The position numbers and the translations under genes were made by a program. A stretch of DNA of 64,000 bases, from NCBI RefSeq assembly GCF_947501405.1, contig NZ_CANMVK010000003.1:248001-312000 (forward strand). The letters run 5' to 3'. The notes beneath the pieces were generated by a model. It had not been told where the DNA came from, made no database searches, and saw only the letters and a program-made list of their open reading frames with translations. Numbering within the stretch: position 1 is the stretch's first letter; each line of letters opens with the position of its first letter. Of the stretch, positions 30,546-39,386 are shown piece by piece. The stretch is from an uncultured Hoeflea sp. (GTDB lineage Bacteria; Pseudomonadota; Alphaproteobacteria; Rhizobiales; Rhizobiaceae).

Positions 30546-31493
30546 ATGACCGCCTATCTCCTGCGGCGCTTCATTTCGCTGTCGCTCAGCCTGGTTGCGG
30601 CCAGCCTGGTGATTTTTCTGGTCATGGAGGCAGTGCCGGGCGATCCGGCATCGTTCATGATGGGGATCAATGCTGACCCGGCGGCCGTCGCGGCGCTGCG
30701 CGAACAACTGGGCCTCAATGAGCCCCTGCCACTGCGCTATCTGGGCTGGGTGGCGGGATTGCTGCAGGGCGATTTCGGCGTCTCTTACACCTACCGCGTG
30801 CCGGTCTCGGAGCTGATTGCCGAGCGGGTGATGATCTCGCTGCCGCTGACGCTCTATGCGCTGGCACTGTCGACGCTGATCGCCTTTCCGGCCGGAATTC
30901 TGGCCGCGGCGCGGCGCAATTCAGCCACCGATCTGTCGGTGATGGGGGCCACGCAACTGGGTGTGGCGATTCCCAATTTCTGGTTTGCGATGATTCTGGT
31001 GCTGGTGTTCGCAATCAATCTGCGCTGGTTTTCGGCCGGCGGCTTCCCCGGCTGGGATGCCGGCATCCTTGCGGCGATGAAATCACTCACCCTGCCGGCC
31101 ATCGCCTTGGCGCTGCCGCAAGCCTCGATTCTGGCCAGGGTGATGCGCTCGTCGCTGATTGATACGCTGGACGAGGATTTCATGCGCACTGCGCGGGCCA
31201 AGGGCCTGAGCCGCAGTCAGGCGCTCAGGCGACATGCGCTGCGCAATGCACTGATCCCGGTGCTGACGATCATCGGTCTGCAGTTCTCGTTTCTGCTGGC
31301 CGGCGGCATCATCATCGAAAACGTGTTCTATCTTCCCGGTCTCGGCCGGCTGGTGTTCCAGGCCATCACCCAGCGCGATCTGATCGTGGTGCGCTCGGTG
31401 GTGATTCTGTTGGTGTTCGCCGTTATCGTCGTCACCTTTCTGGTCGATCTTGCCTATGCAGCCGCCGATCCGCGGCTCAGGAGGCGACGCTGA
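30546..31493 (+). CDS. Oligopeptide-type ABC permease (DppB-like)
   Basis: 315-aa inner-membrane permease with six predicted helices. The N-terminus MTAYLLRRFISLSLSLVAASLVIFLVM is the standard first helix of DppB/OppB, followed by PGDPA and GLNEPLPLRYLGWVAGLLQGDFG (given in part). The EAA-type loop is RTARAKGLSRSQALRRHALRNALIPVLT (given in part). Its stop overlaps the next permease start by one base. Confidence 0.95.
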   Translation: MTAYLLRRFISLSLSLVAASLVIFLVMEAVPGDPASFMMGINADPAAVAALREQLGLNEPLPLRYLGWVAGLLQGDFGVSYTYRVPVSELIAERVMISLPLTLYALALSTLIAFPAGILAAARRNSATDLSVMGATQLGVAIPNFWFAMILVLVFAINLRWFSAGGFPGWDAGILAAMKSLTLPAIALALPQASILARVMRSSLIDTLDEDFMRTARAKGLSRSQALRRHALRNALIPVLTIIGLQFSFLLAGGIIIENVFYLPGLGRLVFQAITQRDLIVVRSVVILLVFAVIVVTFLVDLAYAAADPRLRRRR

Positions 31494-32353
31494 TGCGCGG
31501 CGATCACTCTGAACACTCGTTTGTGCGCACAGCCATTGGCCATCCGGCCTTCGTGACCGGCTTTGTGCTGTCGGCGCTGTTCGTGGCGCTGGCGCTGATT
31601 TCATTTGTGTGGACGCCGTTTGATCCCACCAGGCTGGCGATTTCCAACAAGCTTCAGTCTCCATCCCCGCAACACTGGCTCGGAACAGATCATTTCGGAC
31701 GCGACATGTTATCGATGATCATGGTCGGAGCGCGGGTGTCGATTGCCGTCGCCTTCGTCGCCGTGGGGATCGGTATGATCATCGGCGTACCGCTCGGGCT
31801 CTATGCTGCAGCCAGGCGCGGCAGCCTGATTGATGAAATCATCATGCGCGGCAATGATCTGGTGTTCGCATTTCCGTCGCTGCTGTTGGCGATCATGATC
31901 ACCGCAGTCTTCGGCCCCGGAGCAGTCAACGCCATCATCGCCATCGGCATCTTCAACATCCCGGTGTTCGCGCGGCTGGCGCGCGGGGCGGCGCTGTCGC
32001 TGTGGACCCGCGATTTCATTCTGGCGGCAAGGGTGGCGGGCAAGGGCCGGACGCGGATTTCCGCCGAACATATCCTGCCCAACATCGCCAATCTGCTCAT
32101 CGTGCAGGGCACCATCCAGTTCTCCCTGGCAATTCTGGCGGAGGCGGCGCTGGCCTATGTGGGGCTCGGCGCGCAACCGCCGCTGCCGAGCTGGGGCCGG
32201 ATGCTGGCCGATGCGCAGACACTGATTTCGCTGGCGCCGCACATGGCGCTGATCCCGGGTTTTGCGATCATCATCACCGTGTTGGGGCTCAATCTGATGG
32301 GAGACGGCCTGCGCGATCTGTTTGATCCGAAACTTCGCCGGGGGCGCGGATGA
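31493..32353 (+). CDS. Oligopeptide-type ABC permease (DppC-like)
   Basis: 286-aa permease partner with DppC hallmarks: HWLGTDHFGRDMLSMIMVGAR before the second helix, and the loop ILAARVAGKGRTRISAEHILPN (given in part) that contacts the ATPase. The start at 31493 shares a base with the previous stop and its own stop overlaps the ATPase start (ATGA at 32350), so the transporter genes are translationally coupled. Confidence 0.95.
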   Translation: MRGDHSEHSFVRTAIGHPAFVTGFVLSALFVALALISFVWTPFDPTRLAISNKLQSPSPQHWLGTDHFGRDMLSMIMVGARVSIAVAFVAVGIGMIIGVPLGLYAAARRGSLIDEIIMRGNDLVFAFPSLLLAIMITAVFGPGAVNAIIAIGIFNIPVFARLARGAALSLWTRDFILAARVAGKGRTRISAEHILPNIANLLIVQGTIQFSLAILAEAALAYVGLGAQPPLPSWGRMLADAQTLISLAPHMALIPGFAIIITVLGLNLMGDGLRDLFDPKLRRGRG

Positions 32354-33984
32354 GCGCGCTTACGATTTCCAACCTCAGGGTCGATATCCGCGGCAAGACG
32401 GTGCTGCACGATATCGACATGACACTGGAGCCTGGGAAAATCCTCGGCGTGGTGGGTGAATCCGGATCCGGCAAATCCATGACCGCGCTGTCGGTGATGC
32501 AATTGCTGCCCCGCGGCAGCCGTTGGTCCGGCGAGATCAGCGTGGCGGGCAACGATCTCGCCTTGATGGACGAACCGGCCCTGTGCCAGATGCGCGGCCG
32601 CGATGTCGGCATGATCTTTCAGGAGCCGATGACCGCGCTCAACCCGGTGCAAAACATCGGCGACCAGGTTGCCGAGACCGTGCGGGTTCACAACGGCGCC
32701 AGCCGCCGAGAGGCGATGACTATTGCCCGCGAGATGCTCGACCGGGTCGGATTGCCGGCCGAGAACTTCCCGCTCGACCGGTTTCCGCATGATCTTTCGG
32801 GCGGCCAGCGGCAGCGCGTCGTCATCGCTCAGGCGATTGCGCTCAGGCCCAAGATATTGATCGCCGACGAACCAACCACCGCACTCGACGTTACCACCCA
32901 GGCGCAGATTCTCGATCTGCTCAAGCAGCTGGTTCGCGACGAGGACATGGGACTGATGCTGATCACCCATGATCTGGCGGTGGTTGCCGGGCTGGCCGAT
33001 ACGATCGCCATCCTCAAGGACGGCGAAGTGGTCGAAGCCGGCGCAACTCACAGCGTTTTCCGCGGCATGCGGCATCCCTATACGAGGGCCCTGTTTTCGG
33101 CCTCCGCCCATGTGCCTGCCCGCAAGCGCGGGCCCGAACCGGCCAAGACCCCGGTGCTGTCGGTCGCAGATGTGGTGCGCGACTATGCGCAACCGCGGCG
33201 AAACCTGTTTGCCAAACGCCCTCCTTTCCGCGCGGTTGACCATGTCGGCTTCGAGATCTTTCACGGCGAGAATGTTGGTCTGGTGGGCGAATCGGGGTGC
33301 GGGAAGTCGACCCTGGCCCGGGCGGTGCTCGCACTGGATCCGTTGCAGGGCGGCGAAATCCGGCTCAACGGGCATGTGTTTTCAAGCGCAGGCGACGGGC
33401 CGCATCCCGAGCTGCGGGCTCGCATGCAGGTGGTGTTTCAGGATCCCTACGGCTCCTTCAATCCGCGCCACCGGGTGAGAAGGCTTGTTACGGAACCGTT
33501 CCACCTCGTCAAATCATCACTCCGGGGTGCCGATCTCGAGCGCCGAATCGACCGGGCGCTGACCGAGGTGGGTCTAAGCTCAAGCGATGCGGACAAATAT
33601 ATTCACGAGTTCTCCGGCGGGCAGCGTCAGCGCATCGCAATTGCCCGCGCCCTGATTATTGAGCCGGCTTTGATTGTGCTCGATGAAGCGGTGTCGGCGC
33701 TCGATGTTTCGATCCGCGCGCAAATCCTTGATCTGCTGGCCGGATTGTCCGACCGGCTGGATCTTTCTTATCTGTTCATCTCGCACGATCTGTCGGTGGT
33801 GCGCGCAATCACCGATCGGGTGCTGGTGATGAAGGCGGGGCAGATCGTCGAACAGGGCGCGACCGAAAGCATTTTCGAAAATCCGCAACATCCCTATACA
33901 CGCAAGCTGGTGGCGGCGACGCCATCGCTTGAGGCGGCACTTGCCGGCGGCCGGACCGGACACGAGGAAAGGATCAACCCATGA
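32350..33984 (+). CDS. Fused dual ATP-binding protein for the oligopeptide-type importer (DppD-DppF)
   Basis: 544-aa protein joining two ABC ATPase domains. The first has Walker [10 protein letters not shown] near residues 36-45 and signature [15 protein letters not shown]; the second has GESGCGKST near 314-323 and [15 protein letters not shown], with Walker [13 protein letters not shown]. Each carries the oligopeptide-type C-terminal piece [16 protein letters not shown]. Fusion of DppD and DppF is common in alphaproteobacteria. It overlaps the following aldehyde dehydrogenase gene by 4 nt. Confidence 0.95.
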   Translation: MSALTISNLRVDIRGKTVLHDIDMTLEPGKILGVVGESGSGKSMTALSVMQLLPRGSRWSGEISVAGNDLALMDEPALCQMRGRDVGMIFQEPMTALNPVQNIGDQVAETVRVHNGASRREAMTIAREMLDRVGLPAENFPLDRFPHDLSGGQRQRVVIAQAIALRPKILIADEPTTALDVTTQAQILDLLKQLVRDEDMGLMLITHDLAVVAGLADTIAILKDGEVVEAGATHSVFRGMRHPYTRALFSASAHVPARKRGPEPAKTPVLSVADVVRDYAQPRRNLFAKRPPFRAVDHVGFEIFHGENVGLVGESGCGKSTLARAVLALDPLQGGEIRLNGHVFSSAGDGPHPELRARMQVVFQDPYGSFNPRHRVRRLVTEPFHLVKSSLRGADLERRIDRALTEVGLSSSDADKYIHEFSGGQRQRIAIARALIIEPALIVLDEAVSALDVSIRAQILDLLAGLSDRLDLSYLFISHDLSVVRAITDRVLVMKAGQIVEQGATESIFENPQHPYTRKLVAATPSLEAALAGGRTGHEERINP

Positions 33985-35447
33985 CCGCGACACCTGACGT
34001 GGGTTTTGACACCAGCCAGTGCCTGATCGGCGGACGCTGGATCGGGGCGGGCGGTGGCCGGACGCTGGCTGTGGAGGACCCTTCGACCGGCCAGGAGTTT
34101 GCCCGCATTGCCAACGGCGGTGCAAGCGAGATTGAGGCAGCGGTCGCAGCCGCCCGCGAGGCGCTCGGCGGCCCCTGGGGCCGGATGACCGCCGCCGAAC
34201 GCGGACGCCTGTTGGGCAAGATCGGCCGCGCGGTGGAGGATCATGTCGAGTGGCTCGCGACCCTAGAGGCCCATGACGTGGGAAAGCCGCTGACCCAGGC
34301 CCGCGCCGACGCCCGGGCGCTGGCGCGCTATCTGGAGTTTTACGGCGGCGCGGCCGACAAGTTGCATGGCGAGACCATTCCCTATCTCAACGATTACACT
34401 GTCTACACCTTACGCGAACCGCACGGGGTCACCGGCCACATCATTCCCTGGAATTATCCGATGCAGATCCTCGGCCGCTCGGTCGGCGCGGCGCTGGCGA
34501 TGGGCAATGCCACGGTTCTTAAGCCGGCTGAGGAAGCCTCCTTAACGGCGCTGGCTTTCGCCCGAATCGCCAACGACTGCGGATTGCCGGACGGTGCGCT
34601 CAACGTGGTCCCGGGTCTCGGCGAGGAGGCGGGCGCGGCTCTCTCGGCCCATCCGGAGGTCAATCATCTGTCCTTTACAGGCTCGCTCGAAACCGGACGC
34701 AGGGTTCAGGCGGCGGCGGCACAGAATGTGGTGCCGGTCACGCTCGAACTGGGCGGAAAGTCGCCGCAGATCGTCTTCGCCGATGCTGATCTCGAGCGCG
34801 CGCTGCCCTTTCTGGTCAATGCCGGGATCCAGAATTGCGGACAGACCTGCTCGGCCTCATCGCGAATTCTGGTGGAAGCCTCGCGTCACGCCGAGGTGGT
34901 ACGGCTGATGAGCGAACGCTACCGGGCGCTGACAGTCGGCGCGGCGATCGAGGACCAGTCGGTCGGCCCGCTGATTTCGGCCCGCCAGAAGGACATCGTC
35001 CAGGGCTTCCTGGGCGAGGCCGATGAAGACGGCCTGGCGCCCATCGCCGAGGGTCAGATGCCCAAATCCGCGCCGATGGGCGGCCATTACGTGCGCCCGA
35101 CGCTCTACGGAGACGTCGATCCCGGCCATGCGCTGGCGCGCGAGGAGATTTTCGGTCCGGTTCAGGTGATCATCCCGTTTCGCGACGAGGAAGAAGCGGT
35201 GGCGATCGCCAATGGCACCGATTACGGTCTGGTGGCGGGTGTGTGGACCCGAGACGGCGGCCGCCAGATGCGCATGGCCCGGGCAATCCGCTCCGGGCAG
35301 GTTTTCGTCAACAATTACGGCGCGGGCGGCGGCGTGGAGCTCCCCTTCGGCGGGATTGGCAAATCAGGCCACGGGCGGGAAAAGGGCTTCGAAGCACTCT
35401 ACGGCTTCTCGGCCTTGAAGACCGTGGCCGTCTGGCACGGCGAATAG
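33981..35447 (+). CDS. Aldehyde dehydrogenase (NAD(P)-dependent)
   Basis: 488-aa enzyme oxidising an aldehyde to its acid. The general base Glu256 lies in LELGGKSP and the catalytic nucleophile Cys290 in GQTCSASSR; NPxFxG-type cofactor and substrate segments such as IIPWNYPMQI and SFTGSLETGR are present. The start overlaps the transporter ATPase stop (ATGA at 33981), so it belongs to the operon. It probably oxidises an aldehyde that arises after the amidohydrolase step. It resembles betaine- and gamma-aminobutyraldehyde-type enzymes, but sequence alone does not name the substrate. Confidence 0.93.
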   Translation: MTATPDVGFDTSQCLIGGRWIGAGGGRTLAVEDPSTGQEFARIANGGASEIEAAVAAAREALGGPWGRMTAAERGRLLGKIGRAVEDHVEWLATLEAHDVGKPLTQARADARALARYLEFYGGAADKLHGETIPYLNDYTVYTLREPHGVTGHIIPWNYPMQILGRSVGAALAMGNATVLKPAEEASLTALAFARIANDCGLPDGALNVVPGLGEEAGAALSAHPEVNHLSFTGSLETGRRVQAAAAQNVVPVTLELGGKSPQIVFADADLERALPFLVNAGIQNCGQTCSASSRILVEASRHAEVVRLMSERYRALTVGAAIEDQSVGPLISARQKDIVQGFLGEADEDGLAPIAEGQMPKSAPMGGHYVRPTLYGDVDPGHALAREEIFGPVQVIIPFRDEEEAVAIANGTDYGLVAGVWTRDGGRQMRMARAIRSGQVFVNNYGAGGGVELPFGGIGKSGHGREKGFEALYGFSALKTVAVWHGE

Positions 35448-35482
35448 GACTGGTCCTGCATCATGAACGAAAGGATATTTCT

Positions 35483-36229
35483 ATGAGACTGGCAGGCAAA
35501 CGCGCCCTTGTGACCGGCGGCGCATCGGGCTTCGGCGCAGGCATCGTGCGCAAGTTCCTGGTGGAAGGCGCCCACGTCGCCATCGCCGATATCAATCTCG
35601 AAGCGGCCAGCACAATGGCTGCCGAGCTTGGAGACAATGTCATCGCGATTGGTGTCAATGTTGCAGACAATGACAGCGTCGCGGCCATGGCTGCGGATGT
35701 TCTCGACCGGTTCGGCGGCCTTGATGTTCTGGTCAACAATGCCGGGATCACACATCTGCCAGCCCCGCTGGAAGAGGTCAGCGAAGAGGATTTCGACCGC
35801 GTGCTGGCCGTCAATGTCAAGTCCGTTTACCTAACCGCACGCCATTTTGTTCCGGAAATGAAACGGAATGGTTTGGGGGCAATCCTCAATGTCGCCTCGA
35901 CGGCGGGGGTGAGCCCGCGGCCGCGGCTCAACTGGTACAATTGCTCCAAGGGTTGGATGATCACGGCGACCAAAACCATGGCGGTGGAGCTGGCGCCTTC
36001 CGGCATAAGGGTCAATGCGATCAATCCGGTGGCAGGCGAGACTCCGCTTCTCAAAAGCTTCATGGGAGAAGACACGCCGGAGATCCGGGCCAAGTTTCTC
36101 TCCACGATTCCGATCGGCCGGTTTTCGACGCCCGAAGACATGGGCAACGCCGCCTGTTTCCTATGCTCCGACGAGGCGGCGATGATCACCGGGGTCGCCA
36201 TGGAGGTCGATGGCGGCCGCTGCATCTGA
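35483..36229 (+). CDS. Short-chain dehydrogenase/reductase
   Basis: 248-aa classical SDR. The cofactor motif TGGASGFG is at 12-19, NNAG marks the beta-4 strand, the catalytic Tyr and Lys are in WYNCSKGW, and the C-terminus MEVDGGRCI is typical. AAGGA lies 8 nt before ATG 35483. D38 in IADINLEAAS, after the second beta strand, suggests NAD(H) preference. It closes the M20-transporter-ALDH cluster and could turn an alcohol into the aldehyde used by the dehydrogenase before it. Confidence 0.93.
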   Translation: MRLAGKRALVTGGASGFGAGIVRKFLVEGAHVAIADINLEAASTMAAELGDNVIAIGVNVADNDSVAAMAADVLDRFGGLDVLVNNAGITHLPAPLEEVSEEDFDRVLAVNVKSVYLTARHFVPEMKRNGLGAILNVASTAGVSPRPRLNWYNCSKGWMITATKTMAVELAPSGIRVNAINPVAGETPLLKSFMGEDTPEIRAKFLSTIPIGRFSTPEDMGNAACFLCSDEAAMITGVAMEVDGGRCI

Positions 36230-36301
36230 CCGGCTGCCAAACCGTCCGCTTGCCAGCGGAGGCGGGAGCGGGTAGCAGAAGCCAACCCTGGAGACATCAC
36301 C

Positions 36302-37594
36302 ATGCGCCTTGGCGGCCGGCTGCAAGCAGCCATTGAAGTCCTGTCCGACATCCAGACCCGTCACCGGCCGGTGCCCGAGGCTTTGAAGGATTGGGGCCTG
36401 TCGCACCGCTTTGCCGGGTCCGGCGATCGTGCGGCGATCTCCAATCTGGTGCATGATGCGCTGAGGATGAGGCTATCGCACGGTTTCATAATGGATGGCG
36501 ACAGCCCCGCCGATCTCGCCGTCGCCACGCTGCTCAGACAATGGAACATCAGCCCTGAATCGCTGGTTGAGGCCCTCACCGGAGATCGTTTCGCGCCCGA
36601 AATCCCCGCTTCAGACAAGCTCTCGGCTTGTTTGGCGCGAGACTTGTCGCAGGCGCCCGCTCATGTGCAGGCCGATGTACCGGAATGGTTGGCTGCGTCC
36701 TTTGCCCGTGGTTTCGGCGCCGAGTGGGAGGCCGAAGCGCAAGCCTTGACCGCGCGGCCGCCGCTGGATCTGAGGGTCAACACATTGATGGCGACCCGCG
36801 ATCAGGTTCTCGACGCCTTTTCGGACCGCGGAGCACAGCCCACCCGGCTATCACCGTTCGGCGTACGGTTTGAAGCCGGCAAAGGAGCGGAACGCCAACT
36901 GGCTGCCACCTCCGAGGTGAGCTTTGCACGCGGCTGGTTCGAGATCCAGGACGAGGGATCTCAACTGGCAGCGCTTCTGGCAGGTGCTGCACCGGGCGAA
37001 GCGGTGCTGGATTACTGTGCCGGCGGCGGCGGCAAGTCCCTGGCTTTCGCAGCGATGATGGCCAATCAGGGCCAGATTTCTGCCTTTGACGCCGACCGCC
37101 GCAGGCTGGCGCCGATGGTGGAGCGCATCCGCCGTGCCGGCGCGGAAATCATCGACATCCGCGAACGCTTAACCGATCTCGCGGGTCTTGAGGGAACCAT
37201 GGACCGGGTGCTGATCGACGCGCCGTGTACAGGCACCGGCACCTGGCGCAGACGGCCTGATGCCAAATGGCGGATTTCGGAGAAAAACATCGCCGACCGG
37301 ATGGCGGATCAGGACAAGGTGTTGAATGCAGCCGCGGTTTATGTGCGGCCGGGCGGTGAACTGGCCTATGTGACCTGTTCCCTGCTGCCGCAGGAAAATG
37401 GCGACCGGGTGGAGGCGTTTCTCGCCCGCAACACCGATTTTGAACTTCTCGACCCCGCACCGCGTTGGACCGCCTGCGTGGCTGCGCCCGGTGAACCGGT
37501 TCCGCTGGCGCATAACGGACCCGGCCTGACGCTGTCGCCGCGGCGAACCGGCACGGATGGCTTTTATTTCGCGGTGATGCGCCGCAAGGCCTGA
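36302..37594 (+). CDS. 16S rRNA (cytosine-5)-methyltransferase, RsmB-type
   Basis: 430-aa SAM-dependent RNA m5C methyltransferase. An N-terminal helical NusB-like part (1-140) precedes the Rossmann domain, with the SAM-binding DYCAGGGGKSLAFAA, motif IV DAPCTGTGTWRRRPD, and motif VI TCSLLPQEN carrying the two catalytic cysteines of the NSUN/Fmu family. Target position C967 of 16S rRNA is assumed from E. coli RsmB; a paralogue modifying another site is possible. It starts after a 72-nt gap and is probably independent of the preceding operon. Confidence 0.88.
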   Translation: MRLGGRLQAAIEVLSDIQTRHRPVPEALKDWGLSHRFAGSGDRAAISNLVHDALRMRLSHGFIMDGDSPADLAVATLLRQWNISPESLVEALTGDRFAPEIPASDKLSACLARDLSQAPAHVQADVPEWLAASFARGFGAEWEAEAQALTARPPLDLRVNTLMATRDQVLDAFSDRGAQPTRLSPFGVRFEAGKGAERQLAATSEVSFARGWFEIQDEGSQLAALLAGAAPGEAVLDYCAGGGGKSLAFAAMMANQGQISAFDADRRRLAPMVERIRRAGAEIIDIRERLTDLAGLEGTMDRVLIDAPCTGTGTWRRRPDAKWRISEKNIADRMADQDKVLNAAAVYVRPGGELAYVTCSLLPQENGDRVEAFLARNTDFELLDPAPRWTACVAAPGEPVPLAHNGPGLTLSPRRTGTDGFYFAVMRRKA

Positions 37595-37600
37595 AGCAAA

Positions 37601-37630
37601 TCAGGTTCAGACGGAATCGGCTGAGCCTGA
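37601..37630. repeat. Short imperfect inverted repeat after the rsmB-like gene
   Basis: TCAGGTTCAG (37601-37610) and CTGAGCCTGA (37621-37630) pair over 10 positions with one G-U wobble. It sits 7 nt after the stop codon without a T-run. It may work as a processing hairpin or be a degenerate copy of an intergenic repeat. The rest of the 143-nt gap to tspO shows nothing else I can name. Confidence 0.45.
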
Positions 37631-37737
37631 ACGCATGAACGAAATCGCCGGATCAAATCGTCGTCGCGGTTCTGAGAGAACGTGAAACGATCTAGATCGA
37701 CCTGCGTCAGTCACCCGACCAAGAGATGTAGCGGACA

Positions 37738-38202
37738 ATGAACAAGAAGAAAGCACAGACCCTGATCCTGTTTGTCGTTCTCAGCCTGGCTGGCGGAAGC
37801 CTTATCGGGGTTTTTTCGGCTCCGGGCTCCTGGTATGCGGAACTTGAAAAGCCCGCTTTCAACCCGCCAAACTGGGTCTTCGGGCCGGTATGGACCGTGC
37901 TTTATGTGCTGATCGGCATTGCCGGAGCGCGGGTCTGGTTTCTTGACCGGAGCGGGCCGCTGGTCAGGATCTGGTTTGTGCAAATGGCGCTGAATTACCT
38001 CTGGCCGCTGGTGTTTTTTGCCGCCCGGCGTCCGGATCTGGCGCTTCCGGTGCTGCTGGCGATGCTCGTCGCAATTTTGAGTTTCATCGTGCTCGCCTGG
38101 CGACGCGAGCGACCTTCGGCCTTGTTGTTCCTTCCCTATCTGGCTTGGGTGAGCTTTGCCGGGCTGCTCAATGCTGCAATCTGGCAGCTGAATTCTGCCT
38201 GA
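37738..38202 (+). CDS. tspO: TspO/MBR-family membrane protein
   Basis: 154-aa protein with five hydrophobic helices. The family signature is clear in WYAELEKPAFNPPNWVFGPVWTVLYVLIGIAGARVW (given in part), with the WxPPxxxF-like and PVWTxLY blocks; LNYLWPLVFFAARRPDLAL is the third-fourth helix region. TspO binds porphyrins and cholesterol-like ligands, and in alphaproteobacteria it modulates tetrapyrrole-related gene expression and stress response. Confidence 0.95.
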   Translation: MNKKKAQTLILFVVLSLAGGSLIGVFSAPGSWYAELEKPAFNPPNWVFGPVWTVLYVLIGIAGARVWFLDRSGPLVRIWFVQMALNYLWPLVFFAARRPDLALPVLLAMLVAILSFIVLAWRRERPSALLFLPYLAWVSFAGLLNAAIWQLNSA

Positions 38203-38255
38203 TCATCCAAAACGCGCGAATGGCAATAAGGGCTTGCTGTTTGTTGTTGCGCTTG

Positions 38256-38271
38256 GCACCTTCGCAGGTGC
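38256..38271 (+). promoter_or_regulatory. Small hairpin touching the ribosome-binding site of the thioesterase gene
   Basis: GCACCT (38256-38261) and AGGTGC (38266-38271) form a perfect 6-bp stem with a TCGC tetraloop. The Shine-Dalgarno AAAGG (38273-38277) starts two bases later. It may tune initiation of the downstream operon. Confidence 0.35.
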
Positions 38272-38286
38272 GAAAGGATGCAGCGA

Positions 38287-38736
38287 ATGAATGAGAAGCC
38301 CGACGAGAATTTCCGCGCCCGAGTTGCCGAGAGCTTCGACAAGCAAGCCGCCATGCAGACAATCGGCGGGCGCCTTGCCAAGGTGGAGTATGGCGTGGTC
38401 GAGATCGAAATGCCGTTTCGCGACGATCTCACCCAGCAGCACGGCTTCGTGCATGCGGGCATTTTGTCGACGGCGCTCGATTCGGCCTGTGGCTATGCGG
38501 CGCTGTCGGTAATGCCCGAGGACGCGGCGGTGCTGACCATTGAATTCAAGATCAACCTCCTGTCGCCGGGCCGCGGCGAACGGTTCTTGTTTCGCGGCGA
38601 GGTGACCAAGCCGGGCAACACGATCATTGTCAGCGACGGTCGCGCCTATGCGCTCAGCGATGGACCTGCCAAGTTGATCGCCTCCATGACCGGGACGATG
38701 ATGGTGGTGCGCGGACGCGAGGGGATGGACGGATGA
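38287..38736 (+). CDS. PaaI-family hotdog thioesterase
   Basis: 149-aa hotdog-fold acyl-CoA thioesterase. FRDDLTQQHGFVHAGILSTALDSACGYAAL (given in part) contains the HGFVHAG turn and the catalytic-helix Asp of the PaaI group. The start is ATG 38287, 9 nt after AAAGG; an ATG at 38278 would abut the ribosome-binding site. The stop overlaps the nucleosidase start (ATGA). The acyl-CoA substrate is not evident. Confidence 0.9.
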   Translation: MNEKPDENFRARVAESFDKQAAMQTIGGRLAKVEYGVVEIEMPFRDDLTQQHGFVHAGILSTALDSACGYAALSVMPEDAAVLTIEFKINLLSPGRGERFLFRGEVTKPGNTIIVSDGRAYALSDGPAKLIASMTGTMMVVRGREGMDG

Positions 38737-39377
38737 GGGGCGAACTCAAACAGGTTGGCGATCGCCATATCCTTTATGTGATGGCCGCCGATCCGGAATA
38801 TGGACCGCATCTCAAAGCCCGCTTTAAGCCGCTGATCTGCGGGGTCGGGCCGGTAGAAGCGGCAGCCGCAGTTGCGGCACGGCTTGGTGCGCTCGCGGCT
38901 GACGCGGACGCCGTCCTGCCCGACTGCATCATCTCACTGGGTTCGGCCGGATCGAACACGCTTGAGCAGACCGGTATCTACCAGGCCTCGTCTGTCAGCT
39001 ACCGTGACATGGACGCCAGCCCGCTGGGGTTTGAAAAGGGCCGGACGCCGTTTCTCGATCTGCCGGCTGAATTGCCGCTCCCGCTGGTCAGCGACGCGAT
39101 TGCCACAGCGCGGCTTTCGACCGGAGCCAACATTGTCTCAGGCGCCGCCTATGGATCGATCGACGCCGACATGGTCGATATGGAAACCTTTGCGGTCAAA
39201 CGCGCGGCCAGTCCTTTTTCAGTCCCGGTCATTGGTCTGCGAGGCATATCGGATGGCAAGCAGGACCTCACCCATATCGATGACTGGACCGAATACCTGC
39301 ATGTGATCGACGAAAAACTGGCCGCTGCGGTGGATCGCCTGGAGGCGGCGATTGCATCTGGTGCTGCTTTGGCTTAA
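38733..39377 (+). CDS. Nucleosidase, MTA/SAH phosphorylase-fold
   Basis: 214-aa protein of the PNP/UDP superfamily resembling 5'-methylthioadenosine/S-adenosylhomocysteine nucleosidase. The purine-site Glu lies in VDMETFAVKRA and the catalytic Asp in GISDGKQDL, in the order found in MtnN. CGVGPVEAAAAVAARL matches the phosphate/ribose-side loop. It is divergent from E. coli MtnN (232 aa), so activity on another nucleoside is possible. It ends 9 nt before guaA, putting two purine-related genes in one unit. Confidence 0.82.
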   Translation: MRGELKQVGDRHILYVMAADPEYGPHLKARFKPLICGVGPVEAAAAVAARLGALAADADAVLPDCIISLGSAGSNTLEQTGIYQASSVSYRDMDASPLGFEKGRTPFLDLPAELPLPLVSDAIATARLSTGANIVSGAAYGSIDADMVDMETFAVKRAASPFSVPVIGLRGISDGKQDLTHIDDWTEYLHVIDEKLAAAVDRLEAAIASGAALA

Positions 39378-39386
39378 TCGCTCGCC

